Part shown: piece by piece, positions 23,926 to 32,273 of the stretch
Position numbering within the stretch: position 1 is the first letter of the stretch
Layout of the letters: each line of letters opens with the position of its first letter
IMG/VR virus record: IMGVR_UViG_3300025703_000011
Span: 1-43,549 of that record
Direction: 5' to 3' (one strand)
Length of the DNA: 43,549 nt
Origin: a virus
Position numbers and translations under genes: made by a program
The notes under the pieces: model-generated
What the model saw: only the letters and a program-made list of their open reading frames with translations
Databases searched by the model: none
Told to the model about the DNA's origin: nothing

Positions 23926-25530
23926 TTATATTACTCTCCAGTTCGCACCGTCCGATACCACTGTCAAGTTCGTATTTGTGACCGACATGGTAGCGGTTAG
24001 GCTGCCATCTATGGTCTGACTTGAAGTGGTATTTATGGTTACAGTATTAGAACCGGTGTTTTTTATGTTGTAGGCATAGCCTGTGATCCCCACTGCGGTA
24101 GGCAGTGTAATCGCGGTAGTTCCACTTACTAATATAACACTATCGGAGGCAGTTGCGATATAGTTACCTGATTTTACGACTACCGGTATGAGCAGACCAC
24201 CGCCTAGAGTCGTCGTCCCAGAAGCTACCGTTAGGTTGCCGTCAAGTAGATCAACATTAAGGTGCTGACCGCCCTGTCCGTATAACGCTAATGTTCCACT
24301 GGTGTCCACTTCCAGGTTATATTCACCACCATCAGAAGCAGCTGTTAGGATCATTGAACCACTAGAGTCCTTGACCGTTAGCTGCTTAGTAAGCATGCCG
24401 TTGGCACCATCATTTAAGACAGTAACCGTACCGGCCGAGTAGCTATTGGCGGTCGTGTTGTGGACATCAGACAGAGTAGTGTTAGTGCTAACGTCAGTCT
24501 TAACAAAGGCAGTAGCACCTACTCCAGGTGAGTTATCGGCTGCACCGAAGATCTCTGTAGCGATAGAACCGTTAGTCACCCATATACCAACAGCTGGGTT
24601 GCCCGTGATCCAGGCGTTGTGGATACCCACAACAGAGCTGTTACTGATCTTGAAGCCAGTACCATCCCAAGCCCCTGCCCCCACGACTTGCGTCTCGGCG
24701 CCACAGCCATTAAAGTTGATGCTCTGAGCACTCTCTACCAGGTAACCAACACCGTTATTGTCAGCCGCACAGCCATTAAGAGACATGTAGACCGACTGGT
24801 AGAAGTGGTACCCAGCAAAGGCGTTTAGTCTCATCCAGCAGTCGTTAAAGACACAAGATGTACCAGCGTGGTAGAAGTTGACCCCATAACCACCGTTACT
24901 CTTACAGACTACTTGAGTAAAAGATGACACAATAGGGGTCTCAATAGCGATACCATCAGAGCCGAAGTTATAGACCTTAAGGTCGGTGAAGTTAAGATAA
25001 GGAACATTTCCCGCCCCTGTCCAGCCAAAGTTAACACCAACACCCGTACCTGAGCCTGGACCATCGAGGTATAGACCAGTCAGACTAATAGAGGCGGCGT
25101 CATTAGCAGTGAAGACACTAGCTGCTGTATTAGCCTGAGTGATTTGAGAGGCTTCTGAGCCCTCGCCTAGTACCGAGACACCCGTATAGAGTGTTAGGGC
25201 ACCTGTTATCTTATAGTTGCCTACAGGAACGAAGACAGTGCCCCCCTGAGCAGCGTGGGCAGCGTTAATAGCATTTTGAATGAAGACAGTATTATCTACC
25301 GCACCATTACCTATGGCACCATAGTCAGCAATATCGATGTAGAGAGGAGCTCCAGGTACTCCAGCTGGGCCCGCGGGTCCTGTTGCCCCTGTTGCCCCAG
25401 CTGGGCCCGGTGCGCCAATCACGCTGACAGCTCCTGTAATGTTCGTAACATTAGCTACAGTAGCAGCAACCGGTTTACCGGCGCTGTTGAGACTAGCCGC
25501 TATATCGTAAGTAGTTACGCCGCCGCTCAT
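23926..25530 (-). CDS. Tailspike: collagen-like linker plus pectate-lyase-type beta helix
   Basis: 534 residues. Residues about 37-58 form a short collagen-like GXX stretch (GPAGATGATGPAGPAG). A Pectate_lyase_3-type parallel beta helix then begins IDIADYGAIGNGAVDNT and continues NAAHAAQGGTVFVPVGNYKI. The helix runs to about residue 370. The module ILTAASDGGEYNLEVD...LNVDLLDGNL follows, shared with the 155-aa fibre protein. The C-terminal cap (about 445-534) ends in a beta sandwich 'IKNTGSNTVTINTTSSQTIDG'. It should bind or depolymerise a surface glycan of the host. Confidence 0.8.
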   Translation of the reverse strand: MSGGVTTYDIAASLNSAGKPVAATVANVTNITGAVSVIGAPGPAGATGATGPAGPAGVPGAPLYIDIADYGAIGNGAVDNTVFIQNAINAAHAAQGGTVFVPVGNYKITGALTLYTGVSVLGEGSEASQITQANTAASVFTANDAASISLTGLYLDGPGSGTGVGVNFGWTGAGNVPYLNFTDLKVYNFGSDGIAIETPIVSSFTQVVCKSNGGYGVNFYHAGTSCVFNDCWMRLNAFAGYHFYQSVYMSLNGCAADNNGVGYLVESAQSINFNGCGAETQVVGAGAWDGTGFKISNSSVVGIHNAWITGNPAVGIWVTNGSIATEIFGAADNSPGVGATAFVKTDVSTNTTLSDVHNTTANSYSAGTVTVLNDGANGMLTKQLTVKDSSGSMILTAASDGGEYNLEVDTSGTLALYGQGGQHLNVDLLDGNLTVASGTTTLGGGLLIPVVVKSGNYIATASDSVILVSGTTAITLPTAVGITGYAYNIKNTGSNTVTINTTSSQTIDGSLTATMSVTNTNLTVVSDGANWRVI

Positions 25531-25902
25531 CTAACTCGCCTTGTTGGTTGGAGTGCCGATAATCTGGATAGTGCCGCTTACCGTTGTTATAACGTTGCCG
25601 GATCCATAGTCTACGGTGATATCCCAGGCATACGTCTGGGGGTTAACCCAGGTTTCAACAGGGGTAGAGGTAAAGGTGCAGGTATTACCAGTGTTTCCGG
25701 TAGAAGTTAGTTGCCATATAGCACTAGAGTCGTTGGCAGTCGTGTCCCAGCCTGGGTTCACCTTGACAGTAAAATATATAGTAGCCCCACTAAGGCTAAT
25801 AGGCTGAGGACCACCCTGAGCGACCGGGGTATTGTCCTGGTTAGTATAATTTATAACGAGGGTGTTGCCACGCTTGAGCGTTAGAGCATTTTGTAGAGCC
25901 AT
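25531..25902 (-). CDS. Tail-associated beta-sandwich protein (BppU N-domain-like)
   Basis: 123 residues. The pattern LKRGNTLVINYTNQDNT...ISLSGATIYFTVK...W.V.LT.tdT..t....Y.WDI.V resembles the N-terminal domain of phage baseplate-upper/receptor-binding proteins that attaches them to the tail. The gene ends 1 nt before the tailspike start, so it may be the tailspike's anchor. Confidence 0.6.
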   Translation of the reverse strand: MALQNALTLKRGNTLVINYTNQDNTPVAQGGPQPISLSGATIYFTVKVNPGWDTTANDSSAIWQLTSTGNTGNTCTFTSTPVETWVNPQTYAWDITVDYGSGNVITTVSGTIQIIGTPTNKAS

Positions 25903-25925
25903 TTTTGTTTTTCTTTTCTGATTTT

Positions 25926-25934
25926 ATTGTATCA
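25926..25934 (-). promoter_or_regulatory. Extended -10 promoter (TGATACAAT) before the tailspike block
   Basis: On the - strand, TG-A-TACAAT overlaps the end of the 80-aa gene. The predicted start, near 25919, leaves a short A-rich leader (GAAAAGAAAAACAAAA) to ATG 25902. It should drive the tail-anchor and tailspike genes. Confidence 0.6.
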
Positions 25935-26174
25935 TATCAGGCGCGTATAGCTGAGTAGCTCCTCTAGGTCTATGTAGGCTTTCTCGCCATTTATTTCCAG
26001 TAAGAATACTTGGTCGCGTATTGAAGATGGGCTCAAGTTCCACGTCATGCTTATGGTTGAGTGCCCACCATGATCTTTTAGGTCAGCATGAGATACTTTT
26101 TTTACGACTGCATCACGAAACGAGGTAGTATTCTCCCGTACGGGCTGCATATCCTTGCGAGTAGCTGCTCTCAT
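25932..26174 (-). CDS. Hypothetical protein, 80 aa
   Basis: Basic N-terminus (MRAATRKDMQPVRENTTSFRDAVVKK), then a beta-rich body (STISMTWNLSPSSIRDQVF, KAYIDLEELLSYTRLI). It overlaps the end of the GroES-like gene by 4 nt, so the two are likely co-translated. No family is recognised. A role as partner of the co-chaperonin is possible but speculative. Confidence 0.5.
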   Translation of the reverse strand: MRAATRKDMQPVRENTTSFRDAVVKKVSHADLKDHGGHSTISMTWNLSPSSIRDQVFLLEINGEKAYIDLEELLSYTRLI

Positions 26175-26413
26175 AATATAGCGATGACCCCACTATAAGG
26201 AACCACCTGGAGGTCGCCCTCTATGTCTACGGAAGCATGGACTTTATAGAGTACGCGATCGCCCACCTTGATGTCTTTGACTGTGGCCGCTACATGCTTA
26301 ACAGTGCCAGTAGGAGGATAAGTCTTAATGGCACTGGCTAAGTGTAAGCCCGACTTAGTTGTAGACTCGTGCTTGTCGTTTTCTATGGCTATATAGTCAT
26401 GGAGAAGGCGCAT
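26171..26413 (-). CDS. GroES-like co-chaperonin
   Basis: 80 residues from ATG 26413. The N-terminus MRLLHDYIAIEND matches the 'irPLhDyVlve' start of Cpn10. A mobile-loop region follows (ESTTKSGLHLA; cf. KTaGGIvLP), and then PPTGTVKHVAATVKDIKVGDRVLYKVHASVDIEGDL, the conserved 'G.V.avG.G...vkvGDrVly.k..G.ei' barrel. An upstream GTG (26431) would add six residues but is not preceded by a ribosome site. Like T4 gp31 it should work with host GroEL, probably on the coat protein encoded 1.3 kb upstream. Confidence 0.85.
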   Translation of the reverse strand: MRLLHDYIAIENDKHESTTKSGLHLASAIKTYPPTGTVKHVAATVKDIKVGDRVLYKVHASVDIEGDLQVVPYSGVIAIL

Positions 26414-26421
26414 ATAGCCCC

Positions 26422-26430
26422 ATTCTAGCA
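26422..26430 (-). promoter_or_regulatory. Extended -10 box (TGCTAGAAT), near-leaderless GroES-like transcript
   Basis: On the - strand, TG-C-TAGAAT is followed by GGGGCT and then ATATG, so the predicted +1 is 2 nt before ATG 26413. The same 6-nt spacing is used for other leaderless starts in the window. It overlaps the short gap after the 189-aa gene. Confidence 0.45.
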
Positions 26431-26434
26431 CAAC

Positions 26435-27004
26435 TTAGGCTGTAGGAGGTGTTGGCTGGTTAGCTGGATCTAGTCCGACTACCTGACCATCTTCGTCAAT
26501 TTCTACCTGACCCTGCTCGTTCTTGGGCAGGCTAGCGATGATGTCGTCATTAGTCGTTAAACCAATGTTGCTACCATCAATCCGACCATCAGTAGACGCA
26601 GCTACTTCTTCGACAGGGGAAAGATCCCGGGCCAGGTTAGCTTGCTCAGCAACGGCAGCTGCCTCTACGCGGGCTACGCGAGCAGCTTCGTCGGCTACTG
26701 CATCACCGTCTTTATCACCGACTGGTGGTACTTCTGGTGTAGTAGCAGTCGCAGGAACCGCTGGGGTTCCGGGAGCCGCTTCTTCTGCGGGCTCTGCGGC
26801 GGCTTCATCAGGCGCTTCAGCCTCTGGAGGTGTTGGTGCGTCAGCTGCTGGAGCTGGCACATCTGCGACGGTTGTTGATTGCACATCTGCGACGGGAGCA
26901 GAGGCGTCTTGAGTGGTTGCAGGAGCAGTTTGCTCCGCAGCAGTAGTAGGTACTACGGGCTGAGCCGTAGGATCTACTGGAGTTTGGACACTATCTGGTA
27001 CCAT
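26435..27004 (-). CDS. Acidic Ala/Pro/Thr/Val-rich disordered protein
   Basis: 189 residues. The first 95 are almost all Ala, Pro, Thr, Val, Glu and Asp (e.g. PAADAPTPPEAEAPDEAAAE) and must be disordered. The rest is acidic helix (AARVARVEAAAVAEQANLARD) and a polar tail. It lies between capsid genes and the co-chaperonin. It may be a capsid accessory or internal protein. RBS AAGGAGATTAGT precedes the ATG. Confidence 0.6.
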   Translation of the reverse strand: MVPDSVQTPVDPTAQPVVPTTAAEQTAPATTQDASAPVADVQSTTVADVPAPAADAPTPPEAEAPDEAAAEPAEEAAPGTPAVPATATTPEVPPVGDKDGDAVADEAARVARVEAAAVAEQANLARDLSPVEEVAASTDGRIDGSNIGLTTNDDIIASLPKNEQGQVEIDEDGQVVGLDPANQPTPPTA

Positions 27005-27063
27005 ACTAATCTCCTTAGTTATTTAGTTACTAATAATAGAGTACTATAGACTTCCTAGTTTTA

Positions 27064-27582
27064 CTAGAAAGCGTTAACTTCTGCCCAAGTGACCGAAATG
27101 ATCGCGCTGATGGCAGTTGTCAGAGAGTTAATCGACAAAGCTGTGCCTGGCGTCAAAGCCAATGCGCCGTCAACATCGTCAACGATCTGTGGTTGGCTGA
27201 CTGAACCGGTAGCAACTGGACCACCGATTGCCCGGACTACTACAGGAGCAGCGGGCAGCGTTACGGCAGAGGCGGCTAGACCAGATGCCTGCTGAGTGCT
27301 ACCAAGTTTAGCGTTACGAACGGTTAGCGGAGTGGTCTGAGTGACGGCTGCGGCTATCGGGTTGACATTAGCGGCAGCTACGACGCTGGCTATACCAGCT
27401 GGAGCTGTCGTAAAGGCAACACGGATTTGCAGGATTATCAGGTTCACGCCTGACTGAACTGGGTTAGTTAGGGTGAAGCCAGTCTGCGTGGTGCTTAGGG
27501 CTAGTGACAGAGCCTGCCCTGCCTGGTTGGAGGCAACGAACACGTTGTCACTACCGTTTGCAATATATTGTCCTTTTGACAT
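27064..27582 (-). CDS. Capsid-associated beta protein (decoration-like)
   Basis: 172 residues, Ala/Val/Thr-rich. The beta sandwich pattern (QAGQALSLALSTTQTGFTLTNP...NLIILQIRVAFTTAPAG) resembles small head proteins that follow the coat gene. It is transcribed directly after the coat gene, separated by two RNA hairpins. A decoration or head-stabilising role is inferred from position. Confidence 0.55.
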   Translation of the reverse strand: MSKGQYIANGSDNVFVASNQAGQALSLALSTTQTGFTLTNPVQSGVNLIILQIRVAFTTAPAGIASVVAAANVNPIAAAVTQTTPLTVRNAKLGSTQQASGLAASAVTLPAAPVVVRAIGGPVATGSVSQPQIVDDVDGALALTPGTALSINSLTTAISAIISVTWAEVNAF

Positions 27583-27600
27583 GATTTTGTTTCCTTGTTT

Positions 27601-27662
27601 ATGCGGACCGTTCCCCGGCCGCTAGGGTTTATGGTGGGGAGGTGAGGTTGACTCTCCCTCCC
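27601..27662 (-). other. Two tandem RNA hairpins downstream of the coat gene
   Basis: On the transcribed strand, GGGGAGG...CCTCCCC (27635-27661) is followed by GCGG-CCG...CGG-CCGC (27602-27621). Neither has a U-run, so they are more likely mRNA-stability or processing elements than terminators. They would protect or separate the coat message. Confidence 0.45.
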
Positions 27663-27678
27663 CGATTAAGCGATCAGT

Positions 27679-28530
27679 CTAGGCGGCTGTTGTTCGTGAA
27701 AGCGCTACGAGAGCGGTTGAACGCTCTACGGCTACTCCGTAAATACAGTGAAGCACAGCTTTCATACCAATAGCGTCAACAGAGTCTTCCATCTTGTAAG
27801 TAGGAGGAAGCTGCATAGCGATTGATAGAGCCTTTTTGTGGAAGAACACGTCATAACCTGAACCACCAGTCACAACAACGTTGTTTGACATGTGTAGTTC
27901 CATACCGTAGAGACGCCCAACTAGGGAATCATCTGAGCCATTATCCTTAACGGCTACTCCGGTTTGACCAGTTTGGTCATAAGCTACGTACTTGTTAACG
28001 TTCAGCAAGTCACCTTCAGTGTAGCTACCGATGATACCGTAACGCTCGCTTCGTGGAACGTTGTTGGCGTCAAAAGTAGTAACAATAGAGATGATGTTCG
28101 GGTCAGTAACTGTCGCACCAGCCGCTACCGTTGTACCAGCTCCTGTGTAAAGAGAAGCGATGTCGGTGTCGACCTGTCGGGCTACAGCTTCAGCCTGGGC
28201 AGCTCGGTAAAGAGACTGTAGGTCGTAGCTGGCCTGTACTTTGGCGATGTCTTCAATAAGAACAGCTGAGTAAGTCTGCTTGTTAATGTTAATAGTGATT
28301 GTGGTTTCCGTGTTGGCGTCAAAAGTGACGTTGGTGCTGGCGCTCTTAGAACGAGCGTTCAGTGTACCCAGGAAAGGCACGTTGATGACGTTACCGCCAT
28401 CTTGAACCAGACTACCACGCTGAGTGATAAGGTTCTGGAATCGGAGCGCTTTGTAAAAAGGTAGCTCAACTTCTTTAGTCCACTTTTGGGCAATTAGATA
28501 TGCCTCAGTAGTGGTTGTTACATCTGCCAT
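27679..28530 (-). CDS. Major capsid (coat) protein
   Basis: 283 residues. The N-terminal arm (MADVTTTTEAYLIAQKWTKEVELPFYKALRF) is followed by RGSLVQDGGNVINVPFLG, an HK97-fold coat signature. Then come ININKQTYSAVLIEDIAKVQASYDL (spine-helix region) and ARQVDTDIASLY. The A-domain (YGIIGSYTEGDLLNVNKYV...) and the C-terminal DVFFHKKALSIAMQLPP...VERSTALVAL complete the usual order. It lies directly after the scaffold-like gene with a good AAAGGA site. It should assemble the icosahedral shell. Confidence 0.85.
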   Translation of the reverse strand: MADVTTTTEAYLIAQKWTKEVELPFYKALRFQNLITQRGSLVQDGGNVINVPFLGTLNARSKSASTNVTFDANTETTITININKQTYSAVLIEDIAKVQASYDLQSLYRAAQAEAVARQVDTDIASLYTGAGTTVAAGATVTDPNIISIVTTFDANNVPRSERYGIIGSYTEGDLLNVNKYVAYDQTGQTGVAVKDNGSDDSLVGRLYGMELHMSNNVVVTGGSGYDVFFHKKALSIAMQLPPTYKMEDSVDAIGMKAVLHCIYGVAVERSTALVALSRTTAA

Positions 28531-28569
28531 GATGCTTAATTTCCTTTTCTTTTGGTTTTTATTGTTTTA

Positions 28570-29451
28570 TTAGGCGAGGCCGCGCTTGGCTAAGTAAGCG
28601 TCTGAAGCTTCCTTGCCACCGAGGTCAAAATACTGCTTCTTACTCATTCGAGAGACTGATCCGGCTGCGTCATTAGGGTCAAAGCCATGCGTCTCTTTAG
28701 TGGCGCGAGTTTGTCCACCGGGGCGAACCCCTGTGCGAGCAGCTTGCTGTCGGACGTTATTAGTGCTCTGTTGGTTACGAGTACTAGCGTAGTCTTCCAT
28801 GTTCTGCATCTCGGCATCCACGAAGTCTCGGAAGCGGATGTTGGGTCTAGTAATAGAAATGTTACCCTTAGCGTCCTTTTCAACGCCAGCGAAGGCGATG
28901 TACTGGGTCACTAGGTACTGCTCCAGCTTAGGGTTATACCCTTCAGCGTCGGGATCCAGAGAATCCCACTTAGCAGCCACTCTATCTTTGTCAATGTCCA
29001 GTTTGGTTTCGAAGTTTTCTAGTGTTGCCCGGGTAGTCCCCTGGCGATAACCTTGTTCTCGACCCTCTGAGCGGCTGTTGTCAGCCACCTTCTGTCGGTC
29101 TTCTTCGAGTTGTTTGGGATCGTATTCCTCGCCTTCCTTAAAGGTCAGCGGTTCATACTTTTTGGGAGTAGGAGCGAATAATGAGTCGTCGTAGCGGCCT
29201 GATTGCTCAGTACCTAGGCGAATCTCCGCACTCAGCTTGTCTATGTAGCGTTCATGTCTACGTTCACCACGAGGTTTGACCTCTTCTGCGTTCGTATTTT
29301 GTTCGCTATTAGCAGTTTGGTCTTCTTCGGCATTACCGGTAGAAGTATCTGCTACTTGCTGAGCTTCTTCTTGCCCAGTTGACGTTTGATCTATTACTGC
29401 GGTATTACCATCAGTGTTTGTTGCGTCGTCTTCAACAGGAGGCGTAGCCAT
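28570..29451 (-). CDS. Scaffolding protein
   Basis: 293 residues, strongly charged and helical. The disordered, acidic N-terminus (DTSTGNAEEDQTANSEQNTNAE) is followed by basic and mixed charged helices, with KYEPLTFKEGEEYDPKQLEEDRQ in the middle. The C-terminus DLGGKEASDAYLAKRGLA could be the coat-binding helix-turn-helix. Size, composition and position immediately upstream of the coat gene are typical of podovirus scaffolds. No protease motif. Confidence 0.75.
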   Translation of the reverse strand: MATPPVEDDATNTDGNTAVIDQTSTGQEEAQQVADTSTGNAEEDQTANSEQNTNAEEVKPRGERRHERYIDKLSAEIRLGTEQSGRYDDSLFAPTPKKYEPLTFKEGEEYDPKQLEEDRQKVADNSRSEGREQGYRQGTTRATLENFETKLDIDKDRVAAKWDSLDPDAEGYNPKLEQYLVTQYIAFAGVEKDAKGNISITRPNIRFRDFVDAEMQNMEDYASTRNQQSTNNVRQQAARTGVRPGGQTRATKETHGFDPNDAAGSVSRMSKKQYFDLGGKEASDAYLAKRGLA

Positions 29452-29505
29452 TTTGTTTTCCTTTTTGTTATCAGCCCTCGTTTTATTTTTGCGCCGGGCG
29501 CCACG

Positions 29506-29808
29506 TTACTTACCAGTATTAGACACAGACTTCAGCTTGTCAAGTTCAGCTTGATTAGCTAACACCACATCCTTATAAATCGGGGCACCCTCAGGGCTAG
29601 TACCAACCAAAATCTTATTAACATGATCGAAAGGAACACCGTGCCCGTTCTGCCCCTGATCGCAGTGCAGTAAGTTACCACGAGCTTGCCATTGGTGCTT
29701 ATGGTTGTCTGGCTTAATCGGATCAGCCGACCCAGTATGGACAATATGCTCTGGTGGTTCTACGCCAAGGTTCTCATACCATGAGTCTGGCTTCAGAGGG
29801 CCAGCCAC
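29506..29808 (-). CDS. Hypothetical head-cluster protein, 100 aa
   Basis: Soluble protein with His-rich centre (SADPIKPDNHKHQWQARGNLLHCDQGQNGHG), which could bind metal. The ATG overlaps the previous stop by one base. It lies between portal and scaffold genes. Comparable small genes occur there in many phages, with no known function that I can assign. Confidence 0.6.
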   Translation of the reverse strand: MAGPLKPDSWYENLGVEPPEHIVHTGSADPIKPDNHKHQWQARGNLLHCDQGQNGHGVPFDHVNKILVGTSPEGAPIYKDVVLANQAELDKLKSVSNTGK

Positions 29809-30107
29809 TAGATGTCTCCACCTTCAACAAAGTTCTTCCAGACTTGCAGCTCCTTAATGATGCAGTCAGCCACTATCCAGTTGTCGTCGGACTTCTTAAT
29901 AGCCGGGTTGGCACCGGGTAGAAAGTTCCTATATTGGTCTACTCTCTCTTCCGCGAACACCAGAAACTCTTTCCACCGCTTAGTTCTGCTTATGCTCTTC
30001 TTGCGCTTCTCGTCAGAGTCATCTAACGTATTGACCGGCTCCTGTATATCAAAGTCTGTTGCCATAGGCCGAAGGGAGGCCATAGGGTTTTTACTTGGTG
30101 TTGCCAT
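29808..30107 (-). CDS. Hypothetical head-cluster protein, 99 aa
   Basis: Charged helical protein (DSDEKRKKSISRTKRWKEF, then VADCIIKELQVWKNFV). It starts at ATG 30107 after GGAGAG, inside the last codons of the portal gene (17-bp overlap), so the two are translationally coupled. It may be a head-completion or portal-associated factor. Confidence 0.6.
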   Translation of the reverse strand: MATPSKNPMASLRPMATDFDIQEPVNTLDDSDEKRKKSISRTKRWKEFLVFAEERVDQYRNFLPGANPAIKKSDDNWIVADCIIKELQVWKNFVEGGDI

Positions 30108-32238
30108 TCGCCATCTCTCCTAATTTAATGTGGGCTGCTGCTATCTTGGGATCAGCGATCGTATGTCCATTATGCACCACTACCGGCGTTTTAGTAGACT
30201 TAGCAGGAGCTTTCTCTCCGGTGGCTGGTTTATTAGCCTGTTGCTGCTTAATCTGGATCTCCTGGGCTTTCATTTCCTCGGCAGGAGTCGTCATTGTAGC
30301 CCCTTGAGGCTGCTGATACCCCTGCTTACCTAACCACTGTGGACGCGTCCATAGCGGTAGGTCTTTGAAAGCGGTGGTATCTATCTGCTCAGGTGGCTTA
30401 GGGTTAGCTGCGGCTTTTGACTGCTGATAGGTCTGCTGCTCCTCGGGAGTCATCTTGCGGAATATCTTGCCCATTTCCGGCACATCAGACAAATCTTCCT
30501 CTAGTTTAGCGATCTGGACTACATCGAGCATCCATCCCTGGTCGTTAGCTTGGGTCAGTACGTTCTGCATACTGGTGAGATTCTTAACAAACCCCTCTAG
30601 GTTGGTCAGTTGAGCGCTCTTGTCGGCCTTAGCGGTAGAGTTGGCGTCTAAGTAGAAGCGTAAGCTCAAGTTCTTAAAGAAGGCTGGCTTGATAGTCATG
30701 TGTCCAGACTGCTGAGAGTCGCTCACCTCTATCATGTCCTTAAGATCATCACCCCAACCAGAGACCTCTATGTCTTTGAAGTCGTCCACAAACAGGTCAA
30801 CTGGTATGTCTTCAGTGGCGATAGTGCCAAACAGCCCCATCATGCGATCAACAAGCACCTCGATCTTAGACTCTAAGTAGAAACGGTCTTGGTTGTCCCG
30901 CGCACTCTCACGCTGCTGCTGCTGAGCAATCCCTTGTGGAGACTTACCTGAAGCTGGATCAGCTGACATAGCAGTAGAAGCCATATCAGTAGTACCGGCC
31001 TGGTTCATCAGAGCACTATTCATCAGAGTCTTAGCGTTCTGGTAAGTACTCATGCCCACCGGGTTAGTAGCGTACTCGCGAATAGAGTCTTTTATTGTTT
31101 CTTGCCAGATGGCCCCAGGGTCTTGCGTAATGCTGCTTTTGACAACCCCGGCTGGGTTAATAATAGTAGGCGGGTATAGTCCTCTCTTAAGAGACGCAAA
31201 GTAGAAGGCGTCAAGTCCGTCACTGGCAAACTGTAATGGTTTGGCTCGCTGGAAGTCTCCGAGTCCGTAGAAGTTGTCGAACAACGGGGTGGCATATTTG
31301 ACGACGAAGGGTATTTTTCCATTTTTGTGTGGGTTACGGATAGTCCGTATTACCACTCCATTATACTCCGGAGCGAAGGTAACCCAGTTGCCATCCTCGC
31401 CGCACTCGTATCGAGTGGCCAGCATAATGCGACCCTTATCCGCTTGTGATTGGCGCTCTCGCGTCACCAGAGAGTCCCGCCGAGCATCAGGGAAGCGTAG
31501 CCGTTCCTCTATAAGATCTAGGAGTACCTTACACTCGTCTTTGTCGTACCCAGCATCATCATCTTGTTCCATAAGATCTTCAATGAAGCCCTTACCAACA
31601 AAGGTTAGAGCGGTAACATACTCCATGTCGTCAATAGAGGCATAACCGATCTGCGGTATAAAGTTGCGAGGGTGCCAGAGCCAACACTGGGGGCCTATAT
31701 AGCCACTAGACTCATCAACATCCCAGTCATAGAACATCGGCATGTATCCGTAAACAGAGCTATAGAATTGCCAGTTACGAAACTTCTCCAGTAGGGGAGC
31801 TTGGGCATTAGCATTAGGGTAGACATACTTCTGAAGGATAATATCTAGTACAGCGGAAGCCCCAGCGTCCTTCTTGCCCGCAGCCTTCATGCTGCCTTTT
31901 GGCAGCTGCCCCATAACCCGAGCGGCTCGCTCCTGGTAAATAGTTGTCGTACGACCGTCAGACAGCCCGCTCTGGATCTTTTTACTGACAGAGTCATAAG
32001 GCTGACTAATAAGCATCGCCTCATAGGCGTCAAAGTTCTGTATGTAGTTATCGTGGGCTAGGAGATCATAGCGGAAGTCAGCTCGTACTTTGAGCACATA
32101 CTCATCAAGCTCAGTCTCACCAGCAGTTTGGGGATCAATCTCTTCGTAGTCATCTCCCCCGCCGCTCTTCGTGGCTTTGAGTCGTTTTTTGGTAGCATTT
32201 GTGTTTTTAGTGCTCGTTTTGAGCGAATCTGGGTCCAT
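30091..32238 (-). CDS. Portal protein
   Basis: 715 residues. The N-terminus is basic and Lys/Thr-rich. The core has the usual portal features: ...YEAMLISQPYDSVSKKIQSGLSD, then LLEKFRNWQFYSSVYGYMPMFYDWDVDE and WLWHPRNFIPQIG. Further on come KIPFVVKYATPLFDNFYGLGDF and STAMSADPASGKSPQGIAQQQQRES (the long-helix region). The Gln/Pro-rich C-terminus (about 590-715) is probably the flexible barrel/tail. It directly follows TerL and has its own extended -10 promoter. It forms the dodecameric DNA gate. Confidence 0.85.
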   Translation of the reverse strand: MDPDSLKTSTKNTNATKKRLKATKSGGGDDYEEIDPQTAGETELDEYVLKVRADFRYDLLAHDNYIQNFDAYEAMLISQPYDSVSKKIQSGLSDGRTTTIYQERAARVMGQLPKGSMKAAGKKDAGASAVLDIILQKYVYPNANAQAPLLEKFRNWQFYSSVYGYMPMFYDWDVDESSGYIGPQCWLWHPRNFIPQIGYASIDDMEYVTALTFVGKGFIEDLMEQDDDAGYDKDECKVLLDLIEERLRFPDARRDSLVTRERQSQADKGRIMLATRYECGEDGNWVTFAPEYNGVVIRTIRNPHKNGKIPFVVKYATPLFDNFYGLGDFQRAKPLQFASDGLDAFYFASLKRGLYPPTIINPAGVVKSSITQDPGAIWQETIKDSIREYATNPVGMSTYQNAKTLMNSALMNQAGTTDMASTAMSADPASGKSPQGIAQQQQRESARDNQDRFYLESKIEVLVDRMMGLFGTIATEDIPVDLFVDDFKDIEVSGWGDDLKDMIEVSDSQQSGHMTIKPAFFKNLSLRFYLDANSTAKADKSAQLTNLEGFVKNLTSMQNVLTQANDQGWMLDVVQIAKLEEDLSDVPEMGKIFRKMTPEEQQTYQQSKAAANPKPPEQIDTTAFKDLPLWTRPQWLGKQGYQQPQGATMTTPAEEMKAQEIQIKQQQANKPATGEKAPAKSTKTPVVVHNGHTIADPKIAAAHIKLGEMANGNTK

Positions 32239-32264
32239 TTTGTTTTTTGTTTCCCTTTTTAATC

Positions 32265-32273
32265 AGTATATCA
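32265..32273 (-). promoter_or_regulatory. Extended -10 promoter (TGATATACT) for the portal gene
   Basis: On the - strand, TG-A-TATACT overlaps the TerL stop. The predicted start is near 32258 and the leader is about 20 nt (AAAGGGAAACAAAAAACAAA) before ATG 32238. It should drive portal and head genes separately from TerL. Confidence 0.6.

Noticed and set aside
26523-26912. Antisense ORFs over the Ala/Pro-rich capsid accessory gene
   Set aside because: Low-complexity GC-rich codons keep the opposite frame open; no start signals.
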